Shown: piece by piece, positions 11,141 to 22,488 of the stretch
How positions within the stretch are numbered: the first letter of the stretch is position 1
How the letters are laid out: each line of letters begins with the position of its first letter
Source: Stichopus chloronotus
Taxonomy: Eukaryota; Echinodermata; Holothuroidea; Aspidochirotida; Stichopodidae
NCBI GenBank assembly: GCA_021234535.1
Contig: CM037833.1
Span: 19,815,738-19,879,737, forward strand
DNA: 64,000 nt
Direction: 5' to 3'
Made by a program: the position numbers and the translations under genes
The notes under the pieces: generated by a model
The model's input: the letters and a program-made list of their open reading frames with translations, nothing else
What the model was told of the DNA's origin: nothing
The model's database searches: none

Positions 11141-13673
11141 AGAGATTTCACTGAACTCACAAACACAGGCTGCTGGGAGTTAGAGTTCTGTGAGGGGCAA
11201 TTCCGTTGTTGCGGATGTACATTTCAGAGAATTTGAGAGCCCAGACTTTCAATGCTGTTGAGACTGTGGGACTTTTACACATGCTTTGGAAGCATTTCCT
11301 TAAGTAGTGTAACACCTGAAAATATATTCCATATGCCGATTCTTGCGGGTCTGCTTGGGGGGTTATCAGTGAAAACACCCCTGTTGCGGACGTATTCACA
11401 GAAAGGGCACGTTTTAGTTACTCGTGTTTCAGTCACATAGCTCTGAAGTTTGCAGATCTCTAATTGAAACTTATGCAGTATTATTTGCATGAGGTACTAA
11501 AGTGCCAAATACCAACAAAAGAAAAACAAAAACTGCCAGATTCAGTTTGAAATTTTGCAATGTTTTCCGTTGAGGACGTAGCCTACATTTTTTGTCTTGC
11601 GGACATAGGCTACACTGTGATTATATTGTACGTCCGCGACAAAAAGATGGCTGAACGCCGGTAGAAAATCTAGACCGATCACAAAGAAATGACTGAATAA
11701 TCAACTATACGTGCCTTTTAAAACATGTTTTCTTTATTTGTTATAACAGTATATTCAAGCAAGGTGTTTGAGAACTGTAAATAACAAATGATATGTTAAT
11801 TTTCATAATATTTACAATGAATGTCGGCTACAAATTGGCATTTTTTATAACCCGTGTATAAAAACTAACTGGGCATTCAATTCCAGCCTGCTATTACACA
11901 AGTTCATGGGTACGTATCATAATCAGTAAATTGCATTAAAACCTTCCAAAGACCTGTATGTGGTAGCAATTTGCAAATTCTTTTAACTTTAGTGCCATAT
12001 GTTTACAACACACACAGGTCCAAACCATTTTTGAATGCCACATCAATGAATACACAAAAAACCGAGTTTCTTTCCATTTATTCATTTCAAAATGTGTTTT
12101 TTTTTTGTTCTTCAAGTTAAAGTCTACATGATTATTTTTTTGAAAACTTTTTGTATTTCATTTTTATTCATATTCCTCGATTTATCCTTTCATCCTTTCA
12201 TTTCGTATAAATTTTCTGAAACTACAAACATGGCACAGCCGTAAACTGACAGGTACAAATTTAAATTTCAAGTCCTCACACAAAACCTCAGGAAAGGACC
12301 ATTACTCAACGTCTTCTTCAAAGTGAATGTATTAGCCCTCTGTCGATCCTGTTGGGACTGGGAAACCAATTTTCGTTGTCACATTTTGTGTGAAATAAAA
12401 CACCTCATCAGAAAACCAATTGATTACAATGCTATTTCAGCTTGGACTGCTCACAAGAAACAGTACCACAACATGTGTTTACTATACGTGTGCTTAACAA
12501 ACAATGATTGCACATTATACTTTCCTAAGTACTGCCAAAGTCATGAAAAACAAAGCTGTGAACAACCTTTTCAATTCAGACAAACAACACCATTACAAAG
12601 TTTGGCAACAAGCCAGCTGTTGGACTGAACAACTCTTTTCCCTCAGGCTGTTTACTGTAGGACACTTGACAATGGAACAAGCTATAGGAGGGGTGTTGGA
12701 TGGACTTCTTGTAGTTTGTGTGTGTGAGGGGTAGGGGTGGGGTAGGAGTTGAAATGAGTGTTTAATTGCCCCACATATGGTTTGATATTACAAGTAATAA
12801 GATCAGTGAAGAATTTCAGTGACTTATACATAGGTTTCATATGTCTGCAAATTATAACTGTTGCGAACGTACACACGGAAGTATAGGCCTACATTTTGGT
12901 GTATTTTTGTAACAATGTTTATTTAAAAACAGAGTCATCTAGAGCGTTTATTTATTGTTGTTTGGAGCACCCGTGTGGGGTAAACAGAGGAAATGACATC
13001 TTATAGTTTTATCATTCATAGTTTCTAATTTAAGTAAAAAAGTATGTACGTTCCGTTGGAAACGTACATGATTGATATGAATCATGCATGTCTACTGATA
13101 AGAAACTGCACTTCTGATTTCCTGTTTATATTGAAGTAATGTGCAAAGGTATTGACTTTTAAAATAACACTACATTGATTCTCTAAGTTTGTTTCCTATC
13201 CACTTACCATAGGACTAAAATAACATGTGCTTTTTGCCAATGCCTCACATATTTGTGTTTTGACATTGCTGTAAAAAATATGAAAGTTTATCGGTATTTC
13301 ATTTTATTTTGTAAAAGTAGAGACCTAAACCTATAATATGACAAATAATTTAAGCCATTCTGACGATTTTTACATTTTGGCCATTAGTTGATGTAATTAC
13401 GGAATTGCCTTGAGGTAAATGCACGCTCCACTAGCCTATTGTTAGATCATGTGATGAACTGAGGTGCCACATGGATGATATATTTCCATCACTTCAGTAC
13501 TGAAATATTTACTTTTTTTCAATTTCAATTTATTATTTATCACATATGTTTTTACAATATGTTTATGATTTACATGTACAAAATTATTCCTTTGTGTGGT
13601 ATGGATGGATTTACCTCAAGACAATTCCGTAATTACTTAGAGGGGGTGTTACCTTTGGCTGAGTCTTTCTGTA

Positions 13674-13675
<2 letters not shown>
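11141..13675. other. No gene recognised
   Basis: Several frames of 60-100 codons overlap on both strands but none shows a family signature. The word TTGCGGA(C/T)GTA recurs (about 11210, 11385, 11605, and inverted near 11630), suggesting remnants of an unclassified repeat between about 11150 and 11650. The region becomes AT-rich after 11700. Confidence 0.45.
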
Positions 13676-13716
<41 letters not shown>

Positions 13717-13720
13717 TTAA
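13676..13720 (-). repeat. (TAA)n tail of the R2/R4-like LINE
   Basis: Interrupted TTATTATTATTA run on the plus strand, immediately after the end of the nuclease frame. Translating it in both directions gives poly-Tyr and poly-Asn frames, which are artefacts. Confidence 0.85.
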
Positions 13721-15136
13721 CCGCATGCTTCATGAGTTTCCTCATGGCATGTTCTCCAGGTGCCCTTTGGAAGAAGGCCCTCCAGGCTGGTACTGGCTGC
13801 ACCCAGTGCCCCGATTACTATTGGTGTCACCTCTTTTTTCACATTCCATAGTTTTTGTAGTTCTAACTACAAGTCTTGGTATTTTTGTATCTTCTCGGAT
13901 TCTTTAATTTCCCTCGTATGTTCCTATCAAGGGGGATCGCAACATCTATTATTTTGGCGTTCCTTTCCTGCTTGCCCACCATAGTTATGTCAGGTCTCCA
14001 TGCTGTTATGACCCTGTCAGTTCTGACTTCGAAGTCCAAGAGTATTTTCACCTTCATCTGTTTCATTGACTGTTCATGGTCTATGCAGCCATGGTTTTTT
14101 GCTCAGCAGTGGGAATACGGCAGTGTCGACATATTTCAAGATGCAGGGCAGCTGCTACTTGCAGCCTCTCCAGATATTTAGTGGCTGCAAGTTTCTGGCA
14201 TCCAGTCACGAGGTGGCTCACGGTCTCATCTGTGTCTATGTACATTCGACACTTACTGTAAGTTGTCACTTTCATGATGTTGGTTTGGTGGCTTTTGTGT
14301 TAAGTGCATGATCTTGAGCAGCTGTGATGAGTGCTCTTGTATTTTCTGGGGGTACTGTCCATGTAGTGGCTTCTCTCTCCATTTACTCCTGTAACTCCGT
14401 GACCATCACACTCATCCTTCTTGACCGCCTCTTGTTGTTGAATTTTGGTTTGCCAGGTAGCCTGGAGTAGGCGCTCTTTGTCTTTCATTCTTTGGATGTA
14501 TTCATCAAGCCCCACACTTTCACCAATGACTGTAGCTTCCACCTCTTTCAGCCCTCTACTGCCCTGGTGTCTTGGGAAGTAGAGCCTGTGTACATCTGCT
14601 CTTGGGTGGAGTCCTCCATACATGTTCAGGAGTTTCCTTGTCTTGCGGTCGAGGTCCTTCATCTCTGTATGTGTCCACATAGTTATTCCTGCAGTGTAGC
14701 TGACAACTGGCATGGCATATGTATTAATGGCCTGAATCTTGTTCTGTCCATTTTATTTTGTTTCCATGACTTGCCTGATCCTCTTAGTATAGGTCTTGAT
14801 GGTGTTGGCCTTTACTCGTTTCTGGAAGTTTTCCATGCCCTGCAGGATGTCGAGGTACTTGTCTCCTTTTTCTACTTTAACGTCTCTGATCTTCCCGATG
14901 TCTATAGGAGTAGGCCCTTCGTGGCTTCCACCTTCCCTCTCTCGTTGATAAGCCTGCCACATTTCTCAATGCCTAATTTCATGCCAATATCATCATTGAA
15001 GATTCGGACTGGGTTGATGATCGAATCAATTTCCCTTTCATTCTTCACGTACAACTTTAGATCGTCCATGTACAGGAGATGGTGTATTGTGTGACCCGAT
15101 CGTACTGTGTATCCACGTCCAGAGTTCCTGAGTATG
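13676..15136 (-). mobile_element. 5'-truncated R2/R4-like LINE with restriction-like endonuclease remnants
   Basis: Read on the minus strand from 15136, fragments in family order are visible. The RT catalytic box is LLYMDDLKLY (about 15065-15095). The thumb region is LDRKTRKLLNMYGGLHPRAD (within 14300-14713). A CCHC motif has the form CRMY...ETVSHLVTGCQKLAA (14081-14275). A PD...K-type nuclease block contains RPDI and IIDVAIPLD (13863-14066), and a terminal PIVIGALGA segment lies near 13800. RT, CCHC and restriction-like endonuclease in that order define the R2/R4-type lineages. It is broken by frameshifts, for instance near 14745, so it is inactive. The 3' end is the (TAA)n run at 13676-13720, a normal LINE tail. 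Its 5' end meets the L1/Tx1 element exactly at its RT core. Confidence 0.8.
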
Positions 15137-18030
15137 TCAAGTTGGAATAGCAGAAATTATTTCATTGTACCTGGTGAAAGGAAAATCGTCTAAATTATAA
15201 ACTTCCACAAACTCATTATACTGCATTGGCTTATTATCATCATTAAAAAAGTTGTATACATGGTCGATTCCCTTAGAGTGCATAAATTGATAAAACACGA
15301 TGTTATTACCAACTTTTGTATTGGAGTTATTCCACATTATCTCGTTTTCAAACTTGCTAGATGGTTCTTTAAATTTCAATATTGACCAAGCTTTACAAAT
15401 ATCCTTTACAAACAAATTATTACTATTGGGAACATCGTGTTTACAAAAATTACATTGAAAGAAGAAATCTTTTCCAAAATCACTCAAATAATAATCTAGA
15501 AAAATCTTTCACACACCACTATTATCGCTTAAATATCTTTTAATCCAAGTAATCTTAAGACTGTGAAGAAAGTTCTGTAGATGAATTACCTTAAGACCAC
15601 CTAAATGAATAGGGCTATGTTTAGGCGTTTAAACTTGTCAGGCTTATCCTTCCAAATAAAGTTGAATAAAATTGAATTCAAATCCAAAATAAAACCACTA
15701 GGGGGATTTGGGAGGATCTGGAACAGAAAAAAAAATATACAAAATTGGAAATGTTTTGGACGAAATGTTTCTACCAACTGGAGTAACATGTCTATGATTT
15801 CATAAGTTTAATGACCGTTTAAGTGGAGACAGCTTTGGGGGAAAGTTCAATCGGAAGAGATCTTCTCTGTTACAAGTAAATGCAATTCCCGACAGGGTAA
15901 CTGGGCCTTTTGACCAGGTGATAGGGAGGTTATTGACAAAACACGGTTTCGAGTAAGTAAAAGGGCCAAAGGGAAAGAGAATAGTTTTTTTGTTTAAATT
16001 AATTTGTAGTTCAGAGGCATTCCCAAAATCATTCATGACACGAAGAACCTCTCCGATAGAATTTGTTGTGTCTAAATAAATGGTAGTGTCGTCTTCATAC
16101 TGCATTATATTAATTGCTTTATTTAAAAGTTGCTGACCTTTAATAATGATATTGGAATTGATTTTTTGAGCCAAGAATTCAACTGCAATAATAAATAAAT
16201 ACGGGCTGAGGGGGACTCTCTTATGTCTAACACCTATCATTAACTTAATATAGTTAGAGGAATATCCGTTATTAATTACACACGCTAAACTGTTACTCTG
16301 AAAAGTGTGAATCCGATTAATGAAGTTTTCACCAAAATTCAAATTCATTAAACAATGAAGTGAAAATTTCCACTCGAGGGTGTCAAACGCCTTTACGAAA
16401 TCAACGAACATGATGGAACCAAAAATGGCCAAATCTTTACAGTAATCAATGATCTAGAGTAAATGTTATATTTTCGCCAATAAACCTGTTTTTCAAAAAC
16501 CCTGCTTGGTTATGACCAATAATATGTGGCTATGCAAGCTTTAAGATGTTAGCAATGGCCTTGGCTTCAACTTTGAAATCGGTATTGAGAAGGGTACTAG
16601 GTCTCATTTTTTTTCAATAGAAGAATCTTTGTTGGGATTGTGAATTACATTAATTATACTTCGACATTTTTCAGGGGATAGAGTTCCTTTAGCAAAACCA
16701 TAATTAAAAGAATCTACAACCACAGGACCTCAAACATTCCAGAAGAATTTGTAAAAATTTGAAGTAAGGCCATCAGTACCGGGGGATTTGTCATTGGCCA
16801 TACTATCCAGCCATGCTTCTGGCATGAGTACCGTCATCTTGAGCAATATAGTTAATAGCTTTGTGCCTTGTCTCCAAATTGAGAAAGTATAATACCTGCT
16901 GTTCTTTTCACCATCATCGACCCACCTGACTGGCTCGTGAAATTATTTGAATTCCTTTCAATTTGAAGTTATAAATTTGTACAATCTCCTTTTTTTTTGC
17001 TTTGATTAAATGGCTATTTGTATCTGCGTCCCAATTACTGAAAAGTTGTTTTACCAGAGCATTCACCTACTTATTGAGATTCCTTTTCCATTTTCTTCTA
17101 CTTCGAGCCTAATACTTACTGAAGTTTGTGGTAATTCAACGGATATCATGCTTCACAGAATCCCATTCCAAAGACGGATTCTCCCATTTCCTATCAGTAT
17201 TTGATACATTCTCATACGTCAGAAAGGACTGGATCTGATTAACATAGTCTTTATTTTCTAACACGGAATTATTACACTTGCAGAATCCTGGTCCTCTTCT
17301 ACAAACCGAAGTACTAATTGTAATAAAAAACAAAGAAATTGTCTGACCTCAATCCCGAAATTAAATTATCATTAGTGACTTTTGACGTAAGAACATTAAA
17401 AATAAGAAAGAGATACAGAAGACAATAAACGTCGTCGTAAACACCTGACTTCCAGGTGCAATGCTTTAAACGATGATGCCTGTTGGGCCAAATGTCAAAA
17501 AAGTTAAGTGAAACATTAAATTTAGACATTCTCCCCAAGCCTTAAGGTTTGTTGGACGGACTCCATTCTTCTTATAAAGATCATAGTTAAAAATAAAATT
17601 AAAATCACATCCCAAAAATATTATCACATTCGAAATCTCCCATTTTGCGAAGAAGTTCTTTATAGAACGACGGATCGTCAATGTTTGTACCATAAATGTT
17701 TGTAAAAATTTGATTATTAGTTTTAATGTCAGAGATTACATAGCGTCGAGAATTGTCGGCATCTTTTTGCTAACTTCAAAAGAAAGTTAGAGATTAAAAA
17801 GAATCATAACACCTCCGCAATCACTATTCCCATGTGGAAACATGGGACATGTTTTACCTCCCTACTCGTTCGTCCAATAGGTTTCCTGATCAGGAGTGCT
17901 ATGCGACTCTTGAATGAAAGTGATATCAGGCTTACTTTCTGTCATTAAAATATTATTAATCTCTGGTCTTCCATTGGCAAAATTACTTTGATTTGATTAA
18001 ATCATTTTTTCTTTCTCAGCTTGTCTAGTC
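15137..18030 (-). pseudogene. Degraded L1/Tx1-type LINE ORF2 (endonuclease plus reverse transcriptase)
   Basis: On the minus strand, from right to left, pieces of an APE-type endonuclease are recognisable (ITFIQESHSTP near 17940, GCDFNFIFN near 17600, RSDNFFVFYY near 17330). The RT follows (FVDFVKAFDTLEW and MQYEDDTTIYLD within 15800-16432). The downstream domain is LPNPPSGF...FIWKDKPDKFKR (15601-15789). The C-terminal segment CNFCKHD...FVKDICKAWS ends at ISAIPT (15137-15487). Stops and frameshifts separate the pieces. The catalytic box is YEDD where YADD is usual, and GVRQGCPLSPYLF-type sequence has become GVRHKRVPLSPYLF, both signs of decay. The last part of the C-terminal domain is missing at the junction with the neighbouring LINE. 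Confidence 0.85.
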
Positions 18031-18194
18031 ATTTTTTTTTATTTTGACCGAATCCTAGCTCTCAACATTACGGCTTTATCTGGTCAAAAAAAAAAAAAAA
18101 GCTGACAAAGTAAAAAGAGATGTTGTAGTAAATGAGAGGATTAAGGAAGACCTACTATGATCTTACTATGATTGATGTCAGTCATTTGCAATGA
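18031..18194. other. Junction between inverted L1/Tx1 remnants, with an A-run
   Basis: An A(15-16) run at about 18087-18102 lies between the 5' side of the minus-strand element and the plus-strand fragment. No gene. Confidence 0.5.
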
Positions 18195-18788
18195 GTCTGA
18201 AGTGTAAGTGGGTGAAACATTATCTTGACGACAATTTTGGTTTATGGAAAACCTTGTTCGATGAAGCTGTAAAAGGGTATGGAAAAGGCTTTCTTTTTTA
18301 ATGTAACTTTCATAAAAATGATATCGATGTTACAAATAATTTTATACGAGATGTATAGAAATAACGTAGGATACTATGTGCAAATATGTTTCTTTTTTAA
18401 AATTAATGTAACGGACTTCCCCTTGTGTACTTTTTGCCGTAAGGATAACGAAACCTTCAGACATTTATTTTGGGAATGCGAGTTTCTTAAAGCATTCTGG
18501 GTACATTGTTGTAACCTTTGTCTTAAGAACAACTTCGAAGTTACGATTTTGTTAAGTTTGGACTCGTTAAAGAACCTAAGCACTCAAATATTGTTTTTAT
18601 TCTAGACGCAAAATATTATATTTGTTATTGTCAAGTGATTGGGAAAACGTCAGACGCCACAGCATTCCATTATAAATTCAAATATTACCTACAAGTAGAA
18701 TACCATATTCTTAAGAAATCAAACAACGAGCATTGTTGGTTACTGTTCAAAGACGTATTTATAGAACAACTTGCCTACTCCCCCTTGT
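18195..18788 (+). pseudogene. 3' fragment of an L1/Tx1-type LINE, opposite orientation
   Basis: The plus-strand frame with stops reads YLDDNFGLWKTLFDEAVK, then CNFHKNDIDV (compare CNFCKHD in the minus-strand element). It continues with a Cys-His motif, LCTFCRKDNETFRHLFWECE (18420-18482), typical of the extreme C-terminus of L1/Tx1 ORF2, and ends at a stop near 18788. It carries exactly the C-terminal part that the minus-strand element lacks. At least one in-frame stop (about 18300) and a frameshift make it non-functional. Confidence 0.75.
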
Positions 18789-19721
18789 AGTTTACACTTT
18801 GGGTTTTTGTTCCATCTTGTGTTTTATCAACTGAAAGTATATTCATTATTAGTGAAGAGATTATTGTAACCTTCGCCTTCTTCTTCCCTTTTTTTCTGTT
18901 TTTACTCTTTAATCTTTCTTTCTTTTCGTTCTTGTTTTTTCTTTCTTTTTTTCCCTCCCTCTTCTTCATTCAATCCACTACTTACTACCCGATTATTGCT
19001 TTCTAATAAATGTGTTTTTTTGTGACCGTATTGCAGTAAACTGCCTTTAAGTTTACTAAATTGATTTTCTACTAAATTGATTTCTCTAACTTTATGATAA
19101 GAATCATGTCTTTGTTATGCAAGAAATGAATGGAGGATAAAGATAAACTATGGATGGAAAAAGACTTGTGGTTATGAATAGAAGTGAACAATTGTCTTTT
19201 TTTTTTGACATTTGCCTCAACCCTTTTGCATTGTAAGTACAAAATGTCAAAGTACCCATGTTGGTAAAGAGGTTTTAATAAATGCAGTGTAATTAAAGCA
19301 GATGATGATATTATATATTCCCAGAAACACTTCAAATGACATAAAACGGATGAAGGCAGCTTCAGTTAGGTACAGGGGAGGTCCCTGAAGTAACAAAAGG
19401 TACATACCTTGTATCTTCTAACGTTTATATTCCAAGTGATAAAATAAACTTTAATTAAGTAATTATACAAGGAAGAAATACATCCAGTGAGCACAAGGGT
19501 GGATACACAAAAATAAATATTGTGGATGGGATCTGAAAACATCGAAAAGTAAATACACAAAAAATAAACATGATAGCACAAGAAAATGAAGCATGCTGCG
19601 ATAGAACTTCAAAGACTTGTCAGCAAAACTTACAAAGAAACAGCAACACATCACCAAAAAGTAAAAAAGACAAACAGTCCAGTCAAATAGATCGGACCAA
19701 AGGCGATCGGGTGATGATTGT

Positions 19722-19777
<56 letters not shown>

Positions 19778-20055
19778 AGAAATGGTGATGGTAATTATGA
19801 AAACGTTAAACCGATAATGATAGAAAGGAGAGGTTCAGGTATAGGAAAAAGAACAAGAGTAAAAAGTATAAAAAAATAACAAGTAGCAGTAAAGCAACAA
19901 CGGGAGAAGAAAAGAAACAAGGACAACAAGAACAACAAAAAATTTTGATTTTTATTAGTCATTTCAAACAAAAATGGTATGAGGAGTACCACACACTGTA
20001 TCATACAGAAGAAATTCTGATCAATCTGTGTGATGCCACAATTACCCAATAAATT
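18789..20055. other. Gene-less stretch with pyrimidine tract and (ATG)n microsatellite
   Basis: About 18870-18970 is a C/T-only-like tract downstream of the LINE stop codon. 19721-19777 is an (ATG)n trinucleotide run. The other frames are short and AT-rich, with no recognisable domain. Confidence 0.6.
19721..19777. repeat. (ATG)n microsatellite, about 19 repeats
   Basis: Near-perfect ATGATGATG run; direct reading. Confidence 0.95.
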
Positions 20056-20059
20056 CTTT

Positions 20060-20420
20060 AGTAGCATATGCGAGGGGCAAGTGCAGTAGTTTGACTATTT
20101 AAAATTATACTTTTGGGCCAATCACTAGAATGGGACTAAGGAATCACTGACCACCATCGACTGAAGAGGTAGATTGGTGGTTCCCTATCTTTAAGATTGA
20201 CGGCATCCCTAGCTAGTTTATAAATGCTGTATCCCTTCAATAGGAACAAGCTAGTAGACAATGCACCGAGTTGCAAATCTCATCCCTATCGTTTTGCATG
20301 GTCATTCTATACCCATCACTAAGAATTGCGCTGAGCTGTATATGACTTTCATTGGTGATTTAGATTTCCTCGTTGAATTGTGGATAGAGGTGCTAAATAT
20401 TCATGACAATTACCCGTCAC
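20060..20420 (+). repeat. Dispersed repeat block upstream of the LRR gene (copies near 28090 and 41790)
   Basis: The left part (20060-20230) aligns with 28090-28260: GCAAGTGCAGTAGTTTG versus GCAAGTGTAGAAGTTTG, and GGTGGTTCCC versus CAGTGGTTCCC. The right part (about 20240-20420) aligns with 41780-41945, sharing GTTGCAAATCT and TATCGTTTTGCATG. It may be an unclassified interspersed repeat. Alternatively it is flanking DNA carried along when the LRR gene duplicated, since the first two copies both lie 1.4-2.4 kb upstream of an LRR copy. Confidence 0.55.
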
Positions 20421-22470
20421 GAAACCATACAATCCTCATCGTCACGTCTCTTGTACATGCACACCTCCCAAATACCTGAAAAAGACAGGGCTCCCGGTAA
20501 TTAACAAAAAAAATCAAAAAGACAAAGACAGGTTTTGATCACGTCACCATTTTGTTTGACGAAAACGCAGCGTCTAACCAATGAAAGTAAAGTGACTTGT
20601 ACGTTAGCAGTGACGGATATTATTATTATCGTAATTTATTCCTTCGGGCTTAATTGGTAGCGCCTTATCTGCCTTTGTGCTGGAGAAGAAAAGTTAGAAT
20701 ACATACAATGTCATATTGTTTATTTCTTTTTAGATATCAAAGAGTTCCATTTTGAATACCCGAACACTAATAACTCACAAAAAATGGAGTAGATTCATCT
20801 GAATGAAGCAGGGAATTTTACCAATTGCAGATTGATTCATTTCTCTCTTTGGAATTGGAGACTATATTTTACCTGTCTCTCAAGGCTATGCAATTGTGTT
20901 ATTATTCGTTTACCTATATGATGTGAACATAATCAAGAAACATTCATGTATCGCAGCCATTTTTTAGAATAGAAGATGGAGTCTGTTAGGCCAAAGTTTT
21001 GTAAAATTTAAAGTTAGATACATCGATCAGTTATTGATGTCAAGAAGCTTGACTGAATGAACATCTCATAATGAAATTTATGATGATTCTGTCGTGGTTA
21101 CATCTGACCAGGTCTGGACTTAGCAGCGTAAGATGGGTTAATCTAATGCATGTTTTAGGAATTTCCCATTCGACGTTCCCGAACGTTTGAGAAAAACAGG
21201 TAGAGAGAAGGTCAAAACTTACTTCGAAAGGATATATAGCGAATTGTTCCGTGGAAGGGAGTCATTAAAAAGAAAGACACACACTTCAATGTGTTCGATG
21301 GTTAGATAAGCTACACTTCATTTGCTAATATTGTTTGATGTCATCGAAAAGGATCAGTTTCACAAAGTTCGTTCGGTTCTCAGTGGTAACTTTCATGATA
21401 CTTTGTATCAACTTTAATGATAAACTAGTTGTTTCTGAGTGGAAAAAATTGTTTTCGGCGCTCGTTATGTTTAGCAATGTCTTACTTTTCACTTCATCAT
21501 TTATGCGGCAGACGAATAAGCGAGTCCTAATTACTTTAATCATTTGGATTCATGGAAGTTCTCGACAGTTTTCCTGTTTTGTGTTTTCTTCCCTCTGTAA
21601 TAAATTCGTTGAATAAACAAAGTAAAGAATAATATGTCGAACCGATTTGTTAGAAGCATTCTCAAATATTTCCTCCCAGTACACCGTCCCTTAATTCCGT
21701 ACAGTTAGTTTACCCTACGCCAGTAATCATTCCAGTAATTGCCAATGGTACGCTGTGTTTCACGCTCCATGGTAACGTTGCAGCCAACAGTGTCCGAAGT
21801 TGCGGAATGAAAGTCTAAAAATCTTTAACAGACCAAAGCTATAATAATGAATCATGCTTGCTTTGAAATGGCAACTGGCGGTTTCTTGTGGAGTAACAGG
21901 ATTTCGAGAAGTTGTTCTTCGTCAACAGTGATCATCTTACTCTGAAAAAAAAATGAAGCAGATTGTTTTATCTTTTTTACTGTTTTGTTCTGCTTCAAAG
22001 CAGTCACTTTAACGCATCGTTGTGGGTCTGTGTAGTATTTCTTAAGTAATGAGGTCAATTTACAACATTTGTGTTGTAACAAGGGATACACTCTGGCAGT
22101 CGCTACGTTATTCTACCGTCAGTGTAGACTTAACTGTCCTTCCTCAAGTGTAATTTCTTCAGGAAATTTTTAATGAAGACAAATTTCAAACTATATGGCA
22201 GACATTACATAAATACAAGGGTACATGAACACATCCACTGACGCGCAAATGGAGAAGGAGACGGAGAAATATATACGGATCTCTTCACGTCTTGACATGT
22301 TCGAACTTAATGTTTTACTTCAATAACATTTTTAAACGGTTTAGTCCCTTTTCAACGGGTTAGTCCTTTTGTAGTACTAAAGCCAATATTAATGATGTGA
22401 GTACACGGAAATTCAATTTTGTATTCATAGTCATTCATAGACTTCTTTAAATCTTTTTTCTTTTATTATC
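20421..22470. other. 5' flank of the LRR gene; no other gene recognised
   Basis: Short frames only. Overlapping 70-93-codon frames at 21325-21616 lie on opposite strands and share no known family. Any promoter and first non-coding exon of the LRR gene should lie here, but I cannot place a TATA box or donor site with confidence. Confidence 0.4.
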
Positions 22471-22476
22471 TGACAG
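22444..22476 (+). promoter_or_regulatory. Likely 3' splice site just upstream of the LRR start codon
   Basis: A strong pyrimidine tract (TCTTTTTTCTTTTATTATCT) is followed by GACAG ending at 22476, 12 bp before the ATG. This layout (intron in the 5' UTR, whole coding region in one exon) is common among animal TLR-like LRR genes. The upstream donor was not identified. Confidence 0.5.
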
Positions 22477-22488
22477 ATCCATGGCAAT

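Noticed and set aside
13475..13802. Poly-Tyr and poly-Asn proteins
   Set aside because: They arise from the (TAA)n tail of the R2/R4-like LINE.
14492..15094. 200-codon plus-strand open frame
   Set aside because: It is antisense to the recognisable minus-strand RT, CCHC and nuclease sequence, and has no family resemblance of its own.
20640..20690. A-box-like motif CTTAATTGGTAGCGC
   Set aside because: No B box at the proper distance and no tRNA-like fold.
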